From assembly GCA_944326545.1 (NCBI GenBank), contig CALVEH010000008.1:39825-103824 (forward strand): a stretch of DNA of 64,000 bases, read 5' to 3'. A model generated the notes under the pieces. It worked only from the letters and a program-made list of their open reading frames with translations. It searched no databases and was not told the DNA's origin. Positions 1 through 7,784 of the stretch are shown one piece after another. This DNA comes from Candidatus Gastranaerophilales bacterium (GTDB taxonomy: Bacteria; Cyanobacteriota; Vampirovibrionia; Gastranaerophilales; Gastranaerophilaceae). A program made the translations under genes and the position numbers. Each line of letters begins with the position of its first letter. Position 1 is the stretch's first letter.

Positions 1-475
1 GATATCCAAAAGTTAGCTGTTTTGCGTTGTTGTTTTTATTTAATGCAAGAAGTAAGTAACATGTTAAGCCCAATGCTTCTAAAGACACAAATAAAGAAAC
101 AAAATTAATAGAACTTACCGCACACATTGCAAACAATAAGCCTGATAAAAACACACAAAAATATTCTGCAGCACGGTCACGTTTTTCTCTTATCATATTT
201 CTTGATAACAAAACAACAAAAAAACCGCTTATTAATATCAAGATTTTGAAAAATACCGTATAAATATTAGTCAAAAACATATTATTAAAAGCAAAAGCTT
301 CTGGATCTATTTGCAAGTATATTGTAGAAAAAAGAGCTGCAATAATACCAAGTATAGAAAACCATTTTGGCATTTTATACGTTGAAGTATTAGAAAATAA
401 AGAAAATATAAGATTTAATATTATAAAAATAAGTATTATAAATTCAGGCAAATATGCTGATAAAAGCTCAGACAT
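1..475 (-). CDS. nuoN: NuoN-like complex I membrane subunit, partial (C-terminus outside window)
   Basis: Reading leftwards from an ATG at 475, the first 158 codons encode a hydrophobic antiporter-like subunit. The segment SLEALGLTCYLLLAL matches the TM5 region of NuoN and keeps the conserved glutamate. A Shine-Dalgarno sequence (AGGGAGAA) lies about 10 bases upstream of the ATG, just after the nuoM stop. It is the last visible gene of a leftward J-K-L-M-N operon. NuoN is normally one of three proton-pumping antiporter-like subunits of the membrane arm. The remaining two thirds are beyond the window edge, so the TM7, TM8 and TM12 residues cannot be judged. Confidence 0.85.
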   Translation of the reverse strand, partial: MSELLSAYLPEFIILIFIILNLIFSLFSNTSTYKMPKWFSILGIIAALFSTIYLQIDPEAFAFNNMFLTNIYTVFFKILILISGFFVVLLSRNMIREKRDRAAEYFCVFLSGLLFAMCAVSSINFVSLFVSLEALGLTCYLLLALNKNNNAKQLTFGY

Positions 476-496
476 TTACGATTTTCTCCCTGTGTC

Positions 497-2020
497 TCAC
501 ACCTGTAACACATCTAAAATTATACTAGAAACAGATTGATAAATTTGCATAATGCTCATAGGATTTATGCCAAAATAAACAATAACAAGACACAATGCTG
601 TTAAAACACTTGTTTCTTGAGGTGAAAGATCTTTAAGGCCTTTCCATTGTTCTAAAAGAACAGAACAAAATACTTTATAAAAGAAATACAAGATGTATCC
701 TGCAGAAACCATCATTGCGCAAAGGCCTATTGCCGCAGTGATTTTTACAAGCAACTGTTGGTCTAAATTAGATAACATTGCTCCTGCTAATACCATTAGT
801 TTTGGAGTAAACATCATCAAAAATGGAATACCTATAGCAGCAAAACATATTATCAACGCAAGATACATACATTTTGGCATTACTTGTCCCAACCCGCCAA
901 GAGCGGTGATATATGTGGTTTTTGTTCTAAATTGAACACTTGATATTACAACAAACAAAGCACTATATACTATAGAACAAGCTATCATCATAAACACAGC
1001 ACCGTTAAAACCGGTCTGGTTTAAAGAAGCCAAACCTATCATTATAAAACCGACAGAAGCTACATTTGAATATGCAACCATCTTTTTAATACCAGCTTGT
1101 GCAACAGACAAAAGACCGGCATAAACCAAATTTACAATACCCCAAATCATTAATATCGGAGCAAATAACTTAAATATTTCTGGGAAGACCTGCATATTAA
1201 AACGAATAAGTCCATATACACCTGTTGCAAACATTGTACCAGCCAACATAATATTTACAGGCGCAGCAGATTTGCTTTGTATATCAGGATACCAGTTGTG
1301 AAAAGGAACAAAAGGAACCCTGATAAGAAAACCGATGAGGAAGTTTACAAAAACCATTATCTGAAACCACATCGGGTATATTTTTTCATCCATGTTCAAA
1401 GATTCTATATTAGCCGTTAAAACGTTGCTTACAGCAAAGTTGTAATAATACAAAATCAACATTCCAAAAAACAAAAACATATTAGCGACAAAAGAAGATA
1501 AGGTGAATTTTATAGCAGCACCTCTCGCTTCAGAATTGCCCCATTGAGATACGAGAAAATAAACAGGTATGAGCAAAAGTTCCCAAAAAACAAAAAACAA
1601 AAACATATCTTTTGCACAAAATATACCTAACACAGCAGATTCCAGCAAAAACACCATTGAATAATACAGTTTATGTTTTGTTCTGATGTGCATTTTACTC
1701 ATAAACAAGGTTATTAAAACAATAAATATTGTTAAAACTGATAGCAAAAGGGTCATTCCGTCAACAGCAAATTTTGCACTTATCCCAAGTGTTTTTAGCC
1801 AAGTCATACCAAAGAATGTAAGCTCTTTTTCAAAAGACATTCCAAACATACTCGAGTCAAAAAACAGCAAAAACAGTAAAGAATAAACAAAATGTAGACC
1901 TGCAAACCATTTTGCAAAACGTCTTATTTTAACCTGATGATTAGGAAAAGCAGGCAACATTATTATAATTGCTGCAATCACAGGTAGAAATATCAACCAT
2001 ATTAAAGATAAAAAATTCAT
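497..2020 (-). CDS. nuoM: NuoM-like complex I membrane subunit with altered proton-path residues
   Basis: 507 aa, close to normal NuoM length, about 14 membrane segments. The TM5 motif WELLLIPVYFL keeps the essential glutamate (E147). The TM7 motif reads FLIRVPFVPFHNW, so the usual lysine is arginine (R234). TM8 reads LAGTMFATGVYG, where NuoM normally has LAGxLLKxxxYG, so the central lysine is alanine (A265). In TM12 the usual glutamate (E407 in E. coli) is lysine (K407), as in NuoL/NuoN. I checked these codons on the DNA. The family role is proton translocation in the membrane arm; the substitutions suggest a changed or reduced pump. Co-transcribed with shortened nuoL upstream and nuoN downstream. 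Confidence 0.9.
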   Translation of the reverse strand: MNFLSLIWLIFLPVIAAIIIMLPAFPNHQVKIRRFAKWFAGLHFVYSLLFLLFFDSSMFGMSFEKELTFFGMTWLKTLGISAKFAVDGMTLLLSVLTIFIVLITLFMSKMHIRTKHKLYYSMVFLLESAVLGIFCAKDMFLFFVFWELLLIPVYFLVSQWGNSEARGAAIKFTLSSFVANMFLFFGMLILYYYNFAVSNVLTANIESLNMDEKIYPMWFQIMVFVNFLIGFLIRVPFVPFHNWYPDIQSKSAAPVNIMLAGTMFATGVYGLIRFNMQVFPEIFKLFAPILMIWGIVNLVYAGLLSVAQAGIKKMVAYSNVASVGFIMIGLASLNQTGFNGAVFMMIACSIVYSALFVVISSVQFRTKTTYITALGGLGQVMPKCMYLALIICFAAIGIPFLMMFTPKLMVLAGAMLSNLDQQLLVKITAAIGLCAMMVSAGYILYFFYKVFCSVLLEQWKGLKDLSPQETSVLTALCLVIVYFGINPMSIMQIYQSVSSIILDVLQV

Positions 2021-2035
2021 ATATAATAACCCCTA

Positions 2036-3193
2036 TTAAACCTTTATCAGTACAACATAAAAAATGAGAACAAATGCCATTATAATGACAAGTCCAAATA
2101 TTGAGTAAATTAAATAAGATTGGAAATTTCCACCTTGGAAACGTCCGCTTAGATAAGCCAATGCCCTTATTAACAAACCCGCAAAGTTGATAAATGTTTC
2201 TATAACATATTTTTCAACCCAAGCCGCCGCATAACATAGCGGTTTAAATAGCCTGTTAGCTATTCCAAAAATTAAAAATATTAGCAATATAACAGGTATT
2301 GTCCACAATACGCTGGAACCCAACTCAAAAAAGAATGGGTTTAATCTCAAAAACAAATATACACCGACTAAAGAAAGCAAACTGTTTTGATAAAGAATTA
2401 TTCTTGATGTATCTGTTTTATTGCTTGATTCAAATGTTATGTATATAAACGCTTGCATAAATTTCATTATTATTACAAATATTAGAATTGCACAGAAAAG
2501 CACAAAAACAGGGTCACTCATAAGAGAGTGAATACTTGCTGCGATATTGCCCATATTTGAATACGATAAAGCAGATATATCAGAAAGTTCATTGTATACA
2601 ATCGAATAATACATTGTGGTGAGTACGCACAACAATAATGTTAAATCTCCAACACGGTTAAATATATATGACTTAATGGCAGCTTTTGATTCTTCTCTGT
2701 TTTCAAAATCAAAGTTAATCAAAAGGTAACTTGCAACCCCTGCTATTTCGCAGAACAAATATGTTTGGAACAAATTGGAACTTATAAATATTCCGTTTAG
2801 CCCCAATGTAAAAAAGTTGATATACAGCAACAATCTTGAAAAATCATTGTGTTGTCTCAATTTAAAGAACGCAAAATTTTGAATAAAAAATGCAATTACA
2901 TTTATCAGTAAAAGAAAAATTGCTGAAATTTTGTCTATATACGTCCCTAAAAAAAGGTTTATATTTTCTAATTTAATCCATTGGAAATTCTCAGTTAACG
3001 AAAGACCTTTTACTACAGAAAAATCAAAAACCGCTGCAGAGAATATCATACAAATAAAAGCAGAAACAATGCTTATAGAAAATATTGTAGCCTTATCCAG
3101 TTTATTAGAAATCAAACGGTTAAAACCAATTATTGCACACATTATTATTGGCAAGAAAACAACAAGATTAATGTTATCCGTAAAAAACTCCAT
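2036..3193 (-). CDS. nuoL: Short NuoL-like complex I subunit lacking the second half of the channel bundle
   Basis: 385 aa against about 600 for NuoL. The N-terminal half aligns by eye: CEIAGVASYLLINF (TM5, E149 kept), NRVGD (about 179-183), and a K244 at the TM7 lysine position. At the TM8 histidine position (LIHAAT in NuoL) the protein has ILYQNSL, so His is Tyr268. It then jumps to the NuoL C-terminus (lateral helix and last TM; GRFQGGNFQSY corresponds to the LQTGxxQSY region). About 220 residues, covering roughly TM9-TM14 with the TM12 lysine, are absent. The frame is open throughout and both flanking operon junctions are intact, so this looks like an evolved internal deletion and not a frameshift. 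The start shares bases with the nuoK stop. Confidence 0.8.
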   Translation of the reverse strand: MEFFTDNINLVVFLPIIMCAIIGFNRLISNKLDKATIFSISIVSAFICMIFSAAVFDFSVVKGLSLTENFQWIKLENINLFLGTYIDKISAIFLLLINVIAFFIQNFAFFKLRQHNDFSRLLLYINFFTLGLNGIFISSNLFQTYLFCEIAGVASYLLINFDFENREESKAAIKSYIFNRVGDLTLLLCVLTTMYYSIVYNELSDISALSYSNMGNIAASIHSLMSDPVFVLFCAILIFVIIMKFMQAFIYITFESSNKTDTSRIILYQNSLLSLVGVYLFLRLNPFFFELGSSVLWTIPVILLIFLIFGIANRLFKPLCYAAAWVEKYVIETFINFAGLLIRALAYLSGRFQGGNFQSYLIYSIFGLVIIMAFVLIFYVVLIKV

Positions 3194-3519
3194 TAGTTCT
3201 CCTTATCTTTGATTTTTTCGGTATCGAGATATTCATTTGCTTGATAAATTTTATACAGTATAACAAGCGCAATTACTGTTTGAATAACGGCTAATATGAG
3301 TATAAAAATACTCAACATATTAACTTTTTCCATCGTTCCGTCACAATAATAACCAAACGCAACGAAATTCAACACAACAGAAATAGTCATTATAAAAAGC
3401 GACATCACCGCTCTTAACATATTTCTTGAAATTAAAACCCCAATTAACCCTGTCATAAAAAGAAATAAAGACAGAAAAAGATAGTGTATTAATCCAACAT
3501 TAAATATAATATCTGTCAT
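3193..3519 (-). CDS. nuoK: NuoK-like complex I subunit missing both conserved membrane glutamates
   Basis: 108 aa, three membrane helices, usual NuoK size. The SRNMLRAVMSLFIM segment aligns with RRNLLFMLIGLEIM of E. coli, placing Phe42 where Glu36 normally sits. In the third helix LAVIQTVIALVIL aligns with AAAEASIGLALL, placing Gln80 where Glu72 normally sits. Both codons were confirmed on the DNA (TTT and CAA). These two glutamates are the hallmark proton-path residues of NuoK/MrpC. The gene overlaps nuoJ by 4 bases at its start and nuoL at its stop, so translation is probably coupled. Identification rests on order, size and helix pattern; strong divergence keeps certainty below maximum. Confidence 0.8.
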   Translation of the reverse strand: MTDIIFNVGLIHYLFLSLFLFMTGLIGVLISRNMLRAVMSLFIMTISVVLNFVAFGYYCDGTMEKVNMLSIFILILAVIQTVIALVILYKIYQANEYLDTEKIKDKEN

Positions 3520-4043
3520 TCTTTCTCCTCGTTTTTGGGCATTTGTTTATTTAATGTACTATCCAAAAAAGCTCTTAATACTGTAGCAGAGACAAAAACA
3601 AATATTCCTATCAGTGATAAAGGATACAGGTAATTTTTAAAATTTACAGAGTCAAAAGAATTTTCAACAGAAGTATTAAAAAATGCATACAAAGAACTGT
3701 CGAATTCTTGAGTAAAATACATAATAGATAAAGTTGCCAACAAAATTATAAACACACTACTCACAATAATTTTTGAAGCAGGTGCAAGTTTTAGCCCCAG
3801 ATTAATTCTTCCGATTTTTTTCAACAATAAAAATATGTATGCAGACAAAATCAGTCCGCACAATATAAATTGAAAAACAGAAAGATAAACAGCATTTAAC
3901 GACAAATACATTAAACTGGTAAAACAAACTAACAAGAATAAAGACAATACCGCCATGTACATTCTTGGAGCCAAAATAACTCCTAATGCACTTGAACAAA
4001 TGGCAAAAAACAGAATATAAAAATAAATTATGTTTAATACCAC
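3516..4043 (-). CDS. nuoJ: NuoJ-like complex I membrane subunit
   Basis: About 175 aa with five membrane helices. SALGVILAPRMYMAVLSLFLL resembles the NuoJ TM1-TM2 signature, and the FQFILCGLILSAYIFLLL stretch occupies the position of the pi-bulge helix TM3. A longer reading from TTG at 4064 is possible, but GTG at 4043 sits about 8 bases after AGGAGA and is the better start. First gene of the leftward operon: no nuoA-I genes precede it, since a rightward TPR gene starts at 4144. The peripheral NADH/quinone modules, if present, must be elsewhere. Confidence 0.8.
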   Translation of the reverse strand: MVLNIIYFYILFFAICSSALGVILAPRMYMAVLSLFLLVCFTSLMYLSLNAVYLSVFQFILCGLILSAYIFLLLKKIGRINLGLKLAPASKIIVSSVFIILLATLSIMYFTQEFDSSLYAFFNTSVENSFDSVNFKNYLYPLSLIGIFVFVSATVLRAFLDSTLNKQMPKNEEKE

Positions 4044-4086
4044 CCTCTTGTCTCCTGTAAACAAACTGTTACCTTATTTATTTATA

Positions 4087-4106
4087 TCACATGTCACAAG
4101 TGTTAT
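4087..4106. promoter_or_regulatory. Inverted repeat and -10-like element between divergent nuoJ and TPR genes
   Basis: The 100-base divergent gap contains CACATGT-C-ACAAGTG, a 7-bp imperfect dyad with one mismatch, followed immediately by TATAAT reading rightwards. It could be an operator shared by the two divergent units. Assignment is by pattern only. Confidence 0.3.
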
Positions 4107-4143
4107 AATAATAATGTTGTGAATTATTAAGTTTAATTTTTGT

Positions 4144-4806
4144 ATGAAAAAAATAATATATATTCTTTTAACTTTATCATTTTTGATTTTACCTTTTTAT
4201 ACAACAAAAGGTAACGCTCAGGAAAACGAAGATGCAATACTAACTCCTAATGAATATTGCGCCAAGGGTGATAAAATTTTGGCTCACTATGAAAAATTAG
4301 AAGACAAAACTGATGCATCAAAATATCTAAATGCAGCTAAATACTATTATTACCAAGCTGCAAGATTAGATATTTCAAACCAAAATTCAATGGTGGGAGT
4401 TGCTAGAGTCGCACTTTATAAAGGTAATACAAGAGATGCAAAAAATGCTCTTATGGTTGCATTAAATGTAAACGAAAACAATCCCAAAGTTAATTATTAT
4501 CTTGGCGAAGCGTTTTTTGCCGAGGGCGAGTATTTTCAAGCCATCGATTTTTATACGCACGCTTATTCAAATGGATTTTCTCAAGATTACAATACAAATT
4601 TAAAACTTGGCATTTGCTACGAAAAACTGGATGATACCAATAAAGCAACATTCCATTACAATAACGCTTTAAAAATAAATCCTAATTCTCAAGAAGTCAA
4701 AGAAAGACTAAAATATATGAATGCATCAGAAAATGCATACAGAGATGAAGAAAATGAAGTTATAGATGCAAAAGATCTTGAAAAGCTTAATATGCCAAAT
4801 CTTTAG
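4144..4806 (+). CDS. Exported TPR-repeat protein
   Basis: 220 aa. A signal peptide is clear: MKK, a hydrophobic stretch to about residue 20 and a plausible cleavage near GNAQ (about residue 25). The rest consists of tetratricopeptide-like helical pairs, for example KVNYYLGEAFFAEGEYFQAIDF and the following LKLGICYEKLDDTNKATFHYNNAL region, where the spacing of G/Y/A/F/P fits TPR units of 34 residues at about 70-190. TPR units mediate protein contacts, so the role is probably scaffolding in the periplasm or at the outer membrane. Rightward, alone in its unit, divergent from the complex I operon. No specific function can be named. Confidence 0.75.
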   Translation: MKKIIYILLTLSFLILPFYTTKGNAQENEDAILTPNEYCAKGDKILAHYEKLEDKTDASKYLNAAKYYYYQAARLDISNQNSMVGVARVALYKGNTRDAKNALMVALNVNENNPKVNYYLGEAFFAEGEYFQAIDFYTHAYSNGFSQDYNTNLKLGICYEKLDDTNKATFHYNNALKINPNSQEVKERLKYMNASENAYRDEENEVIDAKDLEKLNMPNL

Positions 4807-4847
4807 GCTATTTTTGACTTTGTTTGTTTTTATAAAGATATGTAAAT

Positions 4848-4876
4848 TTACTACATTAGTAGTATGTTTATATAAT
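4848..4876 (+). promoter_or_regulatory. Possible promoter with palindrome upstream of the Ycf45-like gene
   Basis: TATAAT at 4871-4876 has a weak -35 (TTACTA) 17 bases upstream. A perfect dyad TACTAC-ATTA-GTAGTA (4849-4864) overlaps the -35 and spacer. A second TATAAT lies at 4898-4903. The dyad may be an operator; the regulator is unknown. Confidence 0.4.
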
Positions 4877-4987
4877 GCCCTCATAAAAAAAAGATGTTAT
4901 AATGTACATGTAAGTAGTATTTGAAAGTGCAACACAAGGAGATTTTAACACACTACGTATCAGCCGATTGAAAGGGCATTAAATTAT

Positions 4988-6577
4988 ATGAACAATGTGC
5001 AATTTCACAGTGACCTGGATAGGTTAATTGAAATTCTACCGCCAAAGATTACAAAATGTTTAAGCCATGAAACATTAGACGACGTAATTGAACTGGTTTT
5101 AGATTTAGGCAGACAGCCCGAAATAAGGCATGCTGATGGAACTATTGATTATCTCGGTGATGATAATATTGTAGACGAAGATATAAAATACATCACTGAC
5201 AGAGTTCAAGAGTTTACTAAAGATAATCGTTCGGGAATCCCCGGCACGTTGCACAGAATAAGCGCAATAAGAAACAGACAAGGAAAAATTGTAGGTCTTA
5301 CCTGCAGAATAGGGAGAGTTGTAACAGGAACTATCGCTTGTATTAAAGATTTTGTCGTACAAAATAAAAGTATTTTGTTCTTAGGACGACCGGGTGTAGG
5401 TAAAACGACTAAATTGAGAGAAATCTCAAGGCTTGTCGCTGACGAATTGCATAAACGTGTAGTTGTTGTTGATACATCTAATGAAATAGCAGGCGACGGT
5501 GATACTCCTCACCCTGCAATAGGTCACGCAAGACGTATGCAGGTTACTCAACCGGAATTTCAAAAAGATATAATGATTGAGGCTGTTGAAAACCATACGC
5601 CGGAAGTCATTGTTGTTGACGAAATAGGTACAGAAGCAGAAGCTCAAGCAGCAAGAACAATTGCTGAACGTGGTGTTATGCTGATTGCTACAGCTCACGG
5701 TAACTCACTTGAAAACCTTATAAAAAACCCTGTCTTATCAGACTTAGTTGGTGGTATTCAGTCTGTAACACTAGGTGATGACGAAGCAAAAAGAAGAGCT
5801 TGTCAAAAAACAGTTTTGGAAAGAGAAAAACAACCAACTTTTGATATTGTTATAGAAATTATTGACAGAAACACGCTAGCTGTATATCCAAATACAGCAG
5901 AAGCAGTTGACTGCATCTTAAGAGGCTGGCCAATTAAGCCTGTCATAAGAAAAGTTGATATGACACAGCCACCTGAACCTAATCTTGTTGAAAAAATCAA
6001 TCAACTGGACAGCAAAATTACCTCTGCCAATAATGCTTTGAATTTCAGTTTTTCAAGAGAAAAATACGTAAATGAAGTTAAGGGATACAAAAAGATTTAT
6101 ATTTATGCAGTATCTCGCTCTATTATGGATAAATCTATTGAAAGATTAAATCTCAATGCAGAACTGACTAAAAACATTGACGATGCAGATATCATTATTG
6201 CTCACAAAAACTTTGCAAAAGGTGGCAATAAAATATTGAGTATTGCAAACGAATACAGATTACCCGTTTATTACGTTCGTTCAAACTCAACATCTCAAGT
6301 TCAAAAAGTTTTAAAAGAAGCCTTGGGTTTAAAAGATGATAACAGAATAGTTTTCCACGATGAGACAGAAGAAGCACTTGATGAAGTAAAAGAAGCTATT
6401 CAAAAAGTTATGGAAACCGGTGAATCAGTTGAACTTTCTCCGCAATCTCAACACATAAGAAAATTGCAGCACGACCTTGTTGATCAACATAATCTTTCAT
6501 CAACTAGCATTGGCGAAGGTGAAGACAGACATTTAAAAATCATCGGTGCTAAAGACTTAAAACAAGATATAGGCTAA
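4988..6577 (+). CDS. Ycf45-like AAA-type ATPase with SpoIIIAA-like N-terminus
   Basis: 529 aa. Walker A GRPGVGKTTKLRE (about 133-145) and Walker B VIVVDEIGTEAEAQA (about 208-222) define a RecA/AAA-type ATPase close to the sporulation SpoIIIAA and plastid/cyanobacterial Ycf45 proteins. The C-terminal third (about 360-529) contains the region that in Ycf45 proteins carries an R3H nucleic-acid-binding domain. Presence of this family supports a cyanobacteria-related host. The ATG at 4988 has only a poor ribosome site (AAAGGG about 14 bases before); a strong AAGGAG lies 47 bases upstream with no standard in-frame start after it, so the start or leader is unusual. Cellular role in the family is unresolved. 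Confidence 0.85.
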   Translation: MNNVQFHSDLDRLIEILPPKITKCLSHETLDDVIELVLDLGRQPEIRHADGTIDYLGDDNIVDEDIKYITDRVQEFTKDNRSGIPGTLHRISAIRNRQGKIVGLTCRIGRVVTGTIACIKDFVVQNKSILFLGRPGVGKTTKLREISRLVADELHKRVVVVDTSNEIAGDGDTPHPAIGHARRMQVTQPEFQKDIMIEAVENHTPEVIVVDEIGTEAEAQAARTIAERGVMLIATAHGNSLENLIKNPVLSDLVGGIQSVTLGDDEAKRRACQKTVLEREKQPTFDIVIEIIDRNTLAVYPNTAEAVDCILRGWPIKPVIRKVDMTQPPEPNLVEKINQLDSKITSANNALNFSFSREKYVNEVKGYKKIYIYAVSRSIMDKSIERLNLNAELTKNIDDADIIIAHKNFAKGGNKILSIANEYRLPVYYVRSNSTSQVQKVLKEALGLKDDNRIVFHDETEEALDEVKEAIQKVMETGESVELSPQSQHIRKLQHDLVDQHNLSSTSIGEGEDRHLKIIGAKDLKQDIG

Positions 6578-6640
6578 TTTAGAAAACAGATAGCAAAAAA
6601 ATTTTTTCTCACTCTTTTACCTTAAAGGAATACCAAAAAA

Positions 6641-7774
6641 GTGAGAAAAATTTTGAAAATTAATAACACTATGACAATAAAAAGCCATTGTCATAGAAAA
6701 TACAACAATAAAAAAAACAAAGCCGAAACGAATTTTAAAGGTCGTATTATAAACGAAAAAAACTTGCGACTATTTGGAAATTCTGCTTTGTATTCATCAG
6801 CAATCAGTCAAATTGCAGCATTTACTTCTGGTCAGACGAGTTTGCCTTGGGCAATTGTAAATGGGGTGTTAGGTGGTTTGGGTTTTGGTGCCCATTTTTC
6901 AACGTTTTTTGTAAAATATGGGGACAGACTTAAGCTAAGTCCTAATATAATTTTTCAAAAAGCTGAAAATATTGAACAAGCGGCAAATTTTGCAAAAAAG
7001 AATTTTAAAATAGATTATTTTAATGTTGATAACTTAGATACTGCTAATTGGATAAATCAAGGTATTACCAAACTTAGCAATAAGTTTAAGGGTAGAACTT
7101 TTATGCCCAAAAAGATAGAACTTGTCGATTTTCCAGATGAGTCTGTTAAGCCGACACAGATTGTTGGTGCTCAATATAACATTGGAAATGATGTAATTCT
7201 CTTTAATAAATCGCTTTATAAAAATATAGATAATCTTATAAAACAAAATTTGCGCGTGATACCTCATGACGTGCTTTTTGCTCCTATAAGTTTAAAAACT
7301 GAAGATATATTACCTCAGATGTTAATTAAGTATATGTCAAACCCGAATAGATTGTCTTTTGCGCAAAAAACATCTTTATTGTCAGCTATTGTCAGAAAAA
7401 CTGAGGTGTTGATACAAATTGATGAAAATGAGAAAATTGCAAACAAAATTTTTGAGTTAATGAAAGATGAGAAAACAAAAGTTACTGATTTTTGGGGGAA
7501 TATCGCATACAACGAATATGATTATTTATTTCACGAGTTCGGACATATGTTTGATATGAAAGAACACTCTATGTTTAGCTTTATGAAAGCTAAAAAAAAT
7601 AATTCAAAAATTTTTGAAAAAGCAAAAGAAAACATTATTCTCCCAACAAGAGCGCAAGAATCTTACTTGGAATTTAATGCAGAGATTTTTTCAGGCAAAA
7701 TGAATGGTGATAAATATATTGAACCAGTCGAAAATTTGTTTAAACAAATGAATAAAATAAAAATGCCTGAATAA
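6641..7774 (+). CDS. HEFGH metallopeptidase-like protein with N-terminal NFKG motif
   Basis: 377 aa from a GTG start 10 bases after AAAGGAA; ATG at 6671 is an alternative. Residues 31-34 are NFKG, a motif recurring near the N-terminus of other proteins in this window. Residues 48-92 include hydrophobic segments. A zincin motif HEFGH is at 298-302, followed by ESYLEFNAEIF (340-350), whose glutamates could give the third zinc ligand as in glu-zincins. Earlier, NDVILFNKSLY (183-193) resembles the NAIxFN block found before the HExGH motif in two other proteins here. Probable zinc metallopeptidase of a lineage-specific family; substrate and location unknown. Nothing indicates an operon with the ATPase upstream beyond 63 bases spacing. 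Confidence 0.65.
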   Translation: MRKILKINNTMTIKSHCHRKYNNKKNKAETNFKGRIINEKNLRLFGNSALYSSAISQIAAFTSGQTSLPWAIVNGVLGGLGFGAHFSTFFVKYGDRLKLSPNIIFQKAENIEQAANFAKKNFKIDYFNVDNLDTANWINQGITKLSNKFKGRTFMPKKIELVDFPDESVKPTQIVGAQYNIGNDVILFNKSLYKNIDNLIKQNLRVIPHDVLFAPISLKTEDILPQMLIKYMSNPNRLSFAQKTSLLSAIVRKTEVLIQIDENEKIANKIFELMKDEKTKVTDFWGNIAYNEYDYLFHEFGHMFDMKEHSMFSFMKAKKNNSKIFEKAKENIILPTRAQESYLEFNAEIFSGKMNGDKYIEPVENLFKQMNKIKMPE

Positions 7775-7784
7775 TGTTTATCTA

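Noticed and set aside
2036..3193. Frameshifted nuoL pseudogene
   Set aside because: The frame is open over its full length, both operon junctions overlap or abut as normal, and the C-terminus of NuoL is present in frame.
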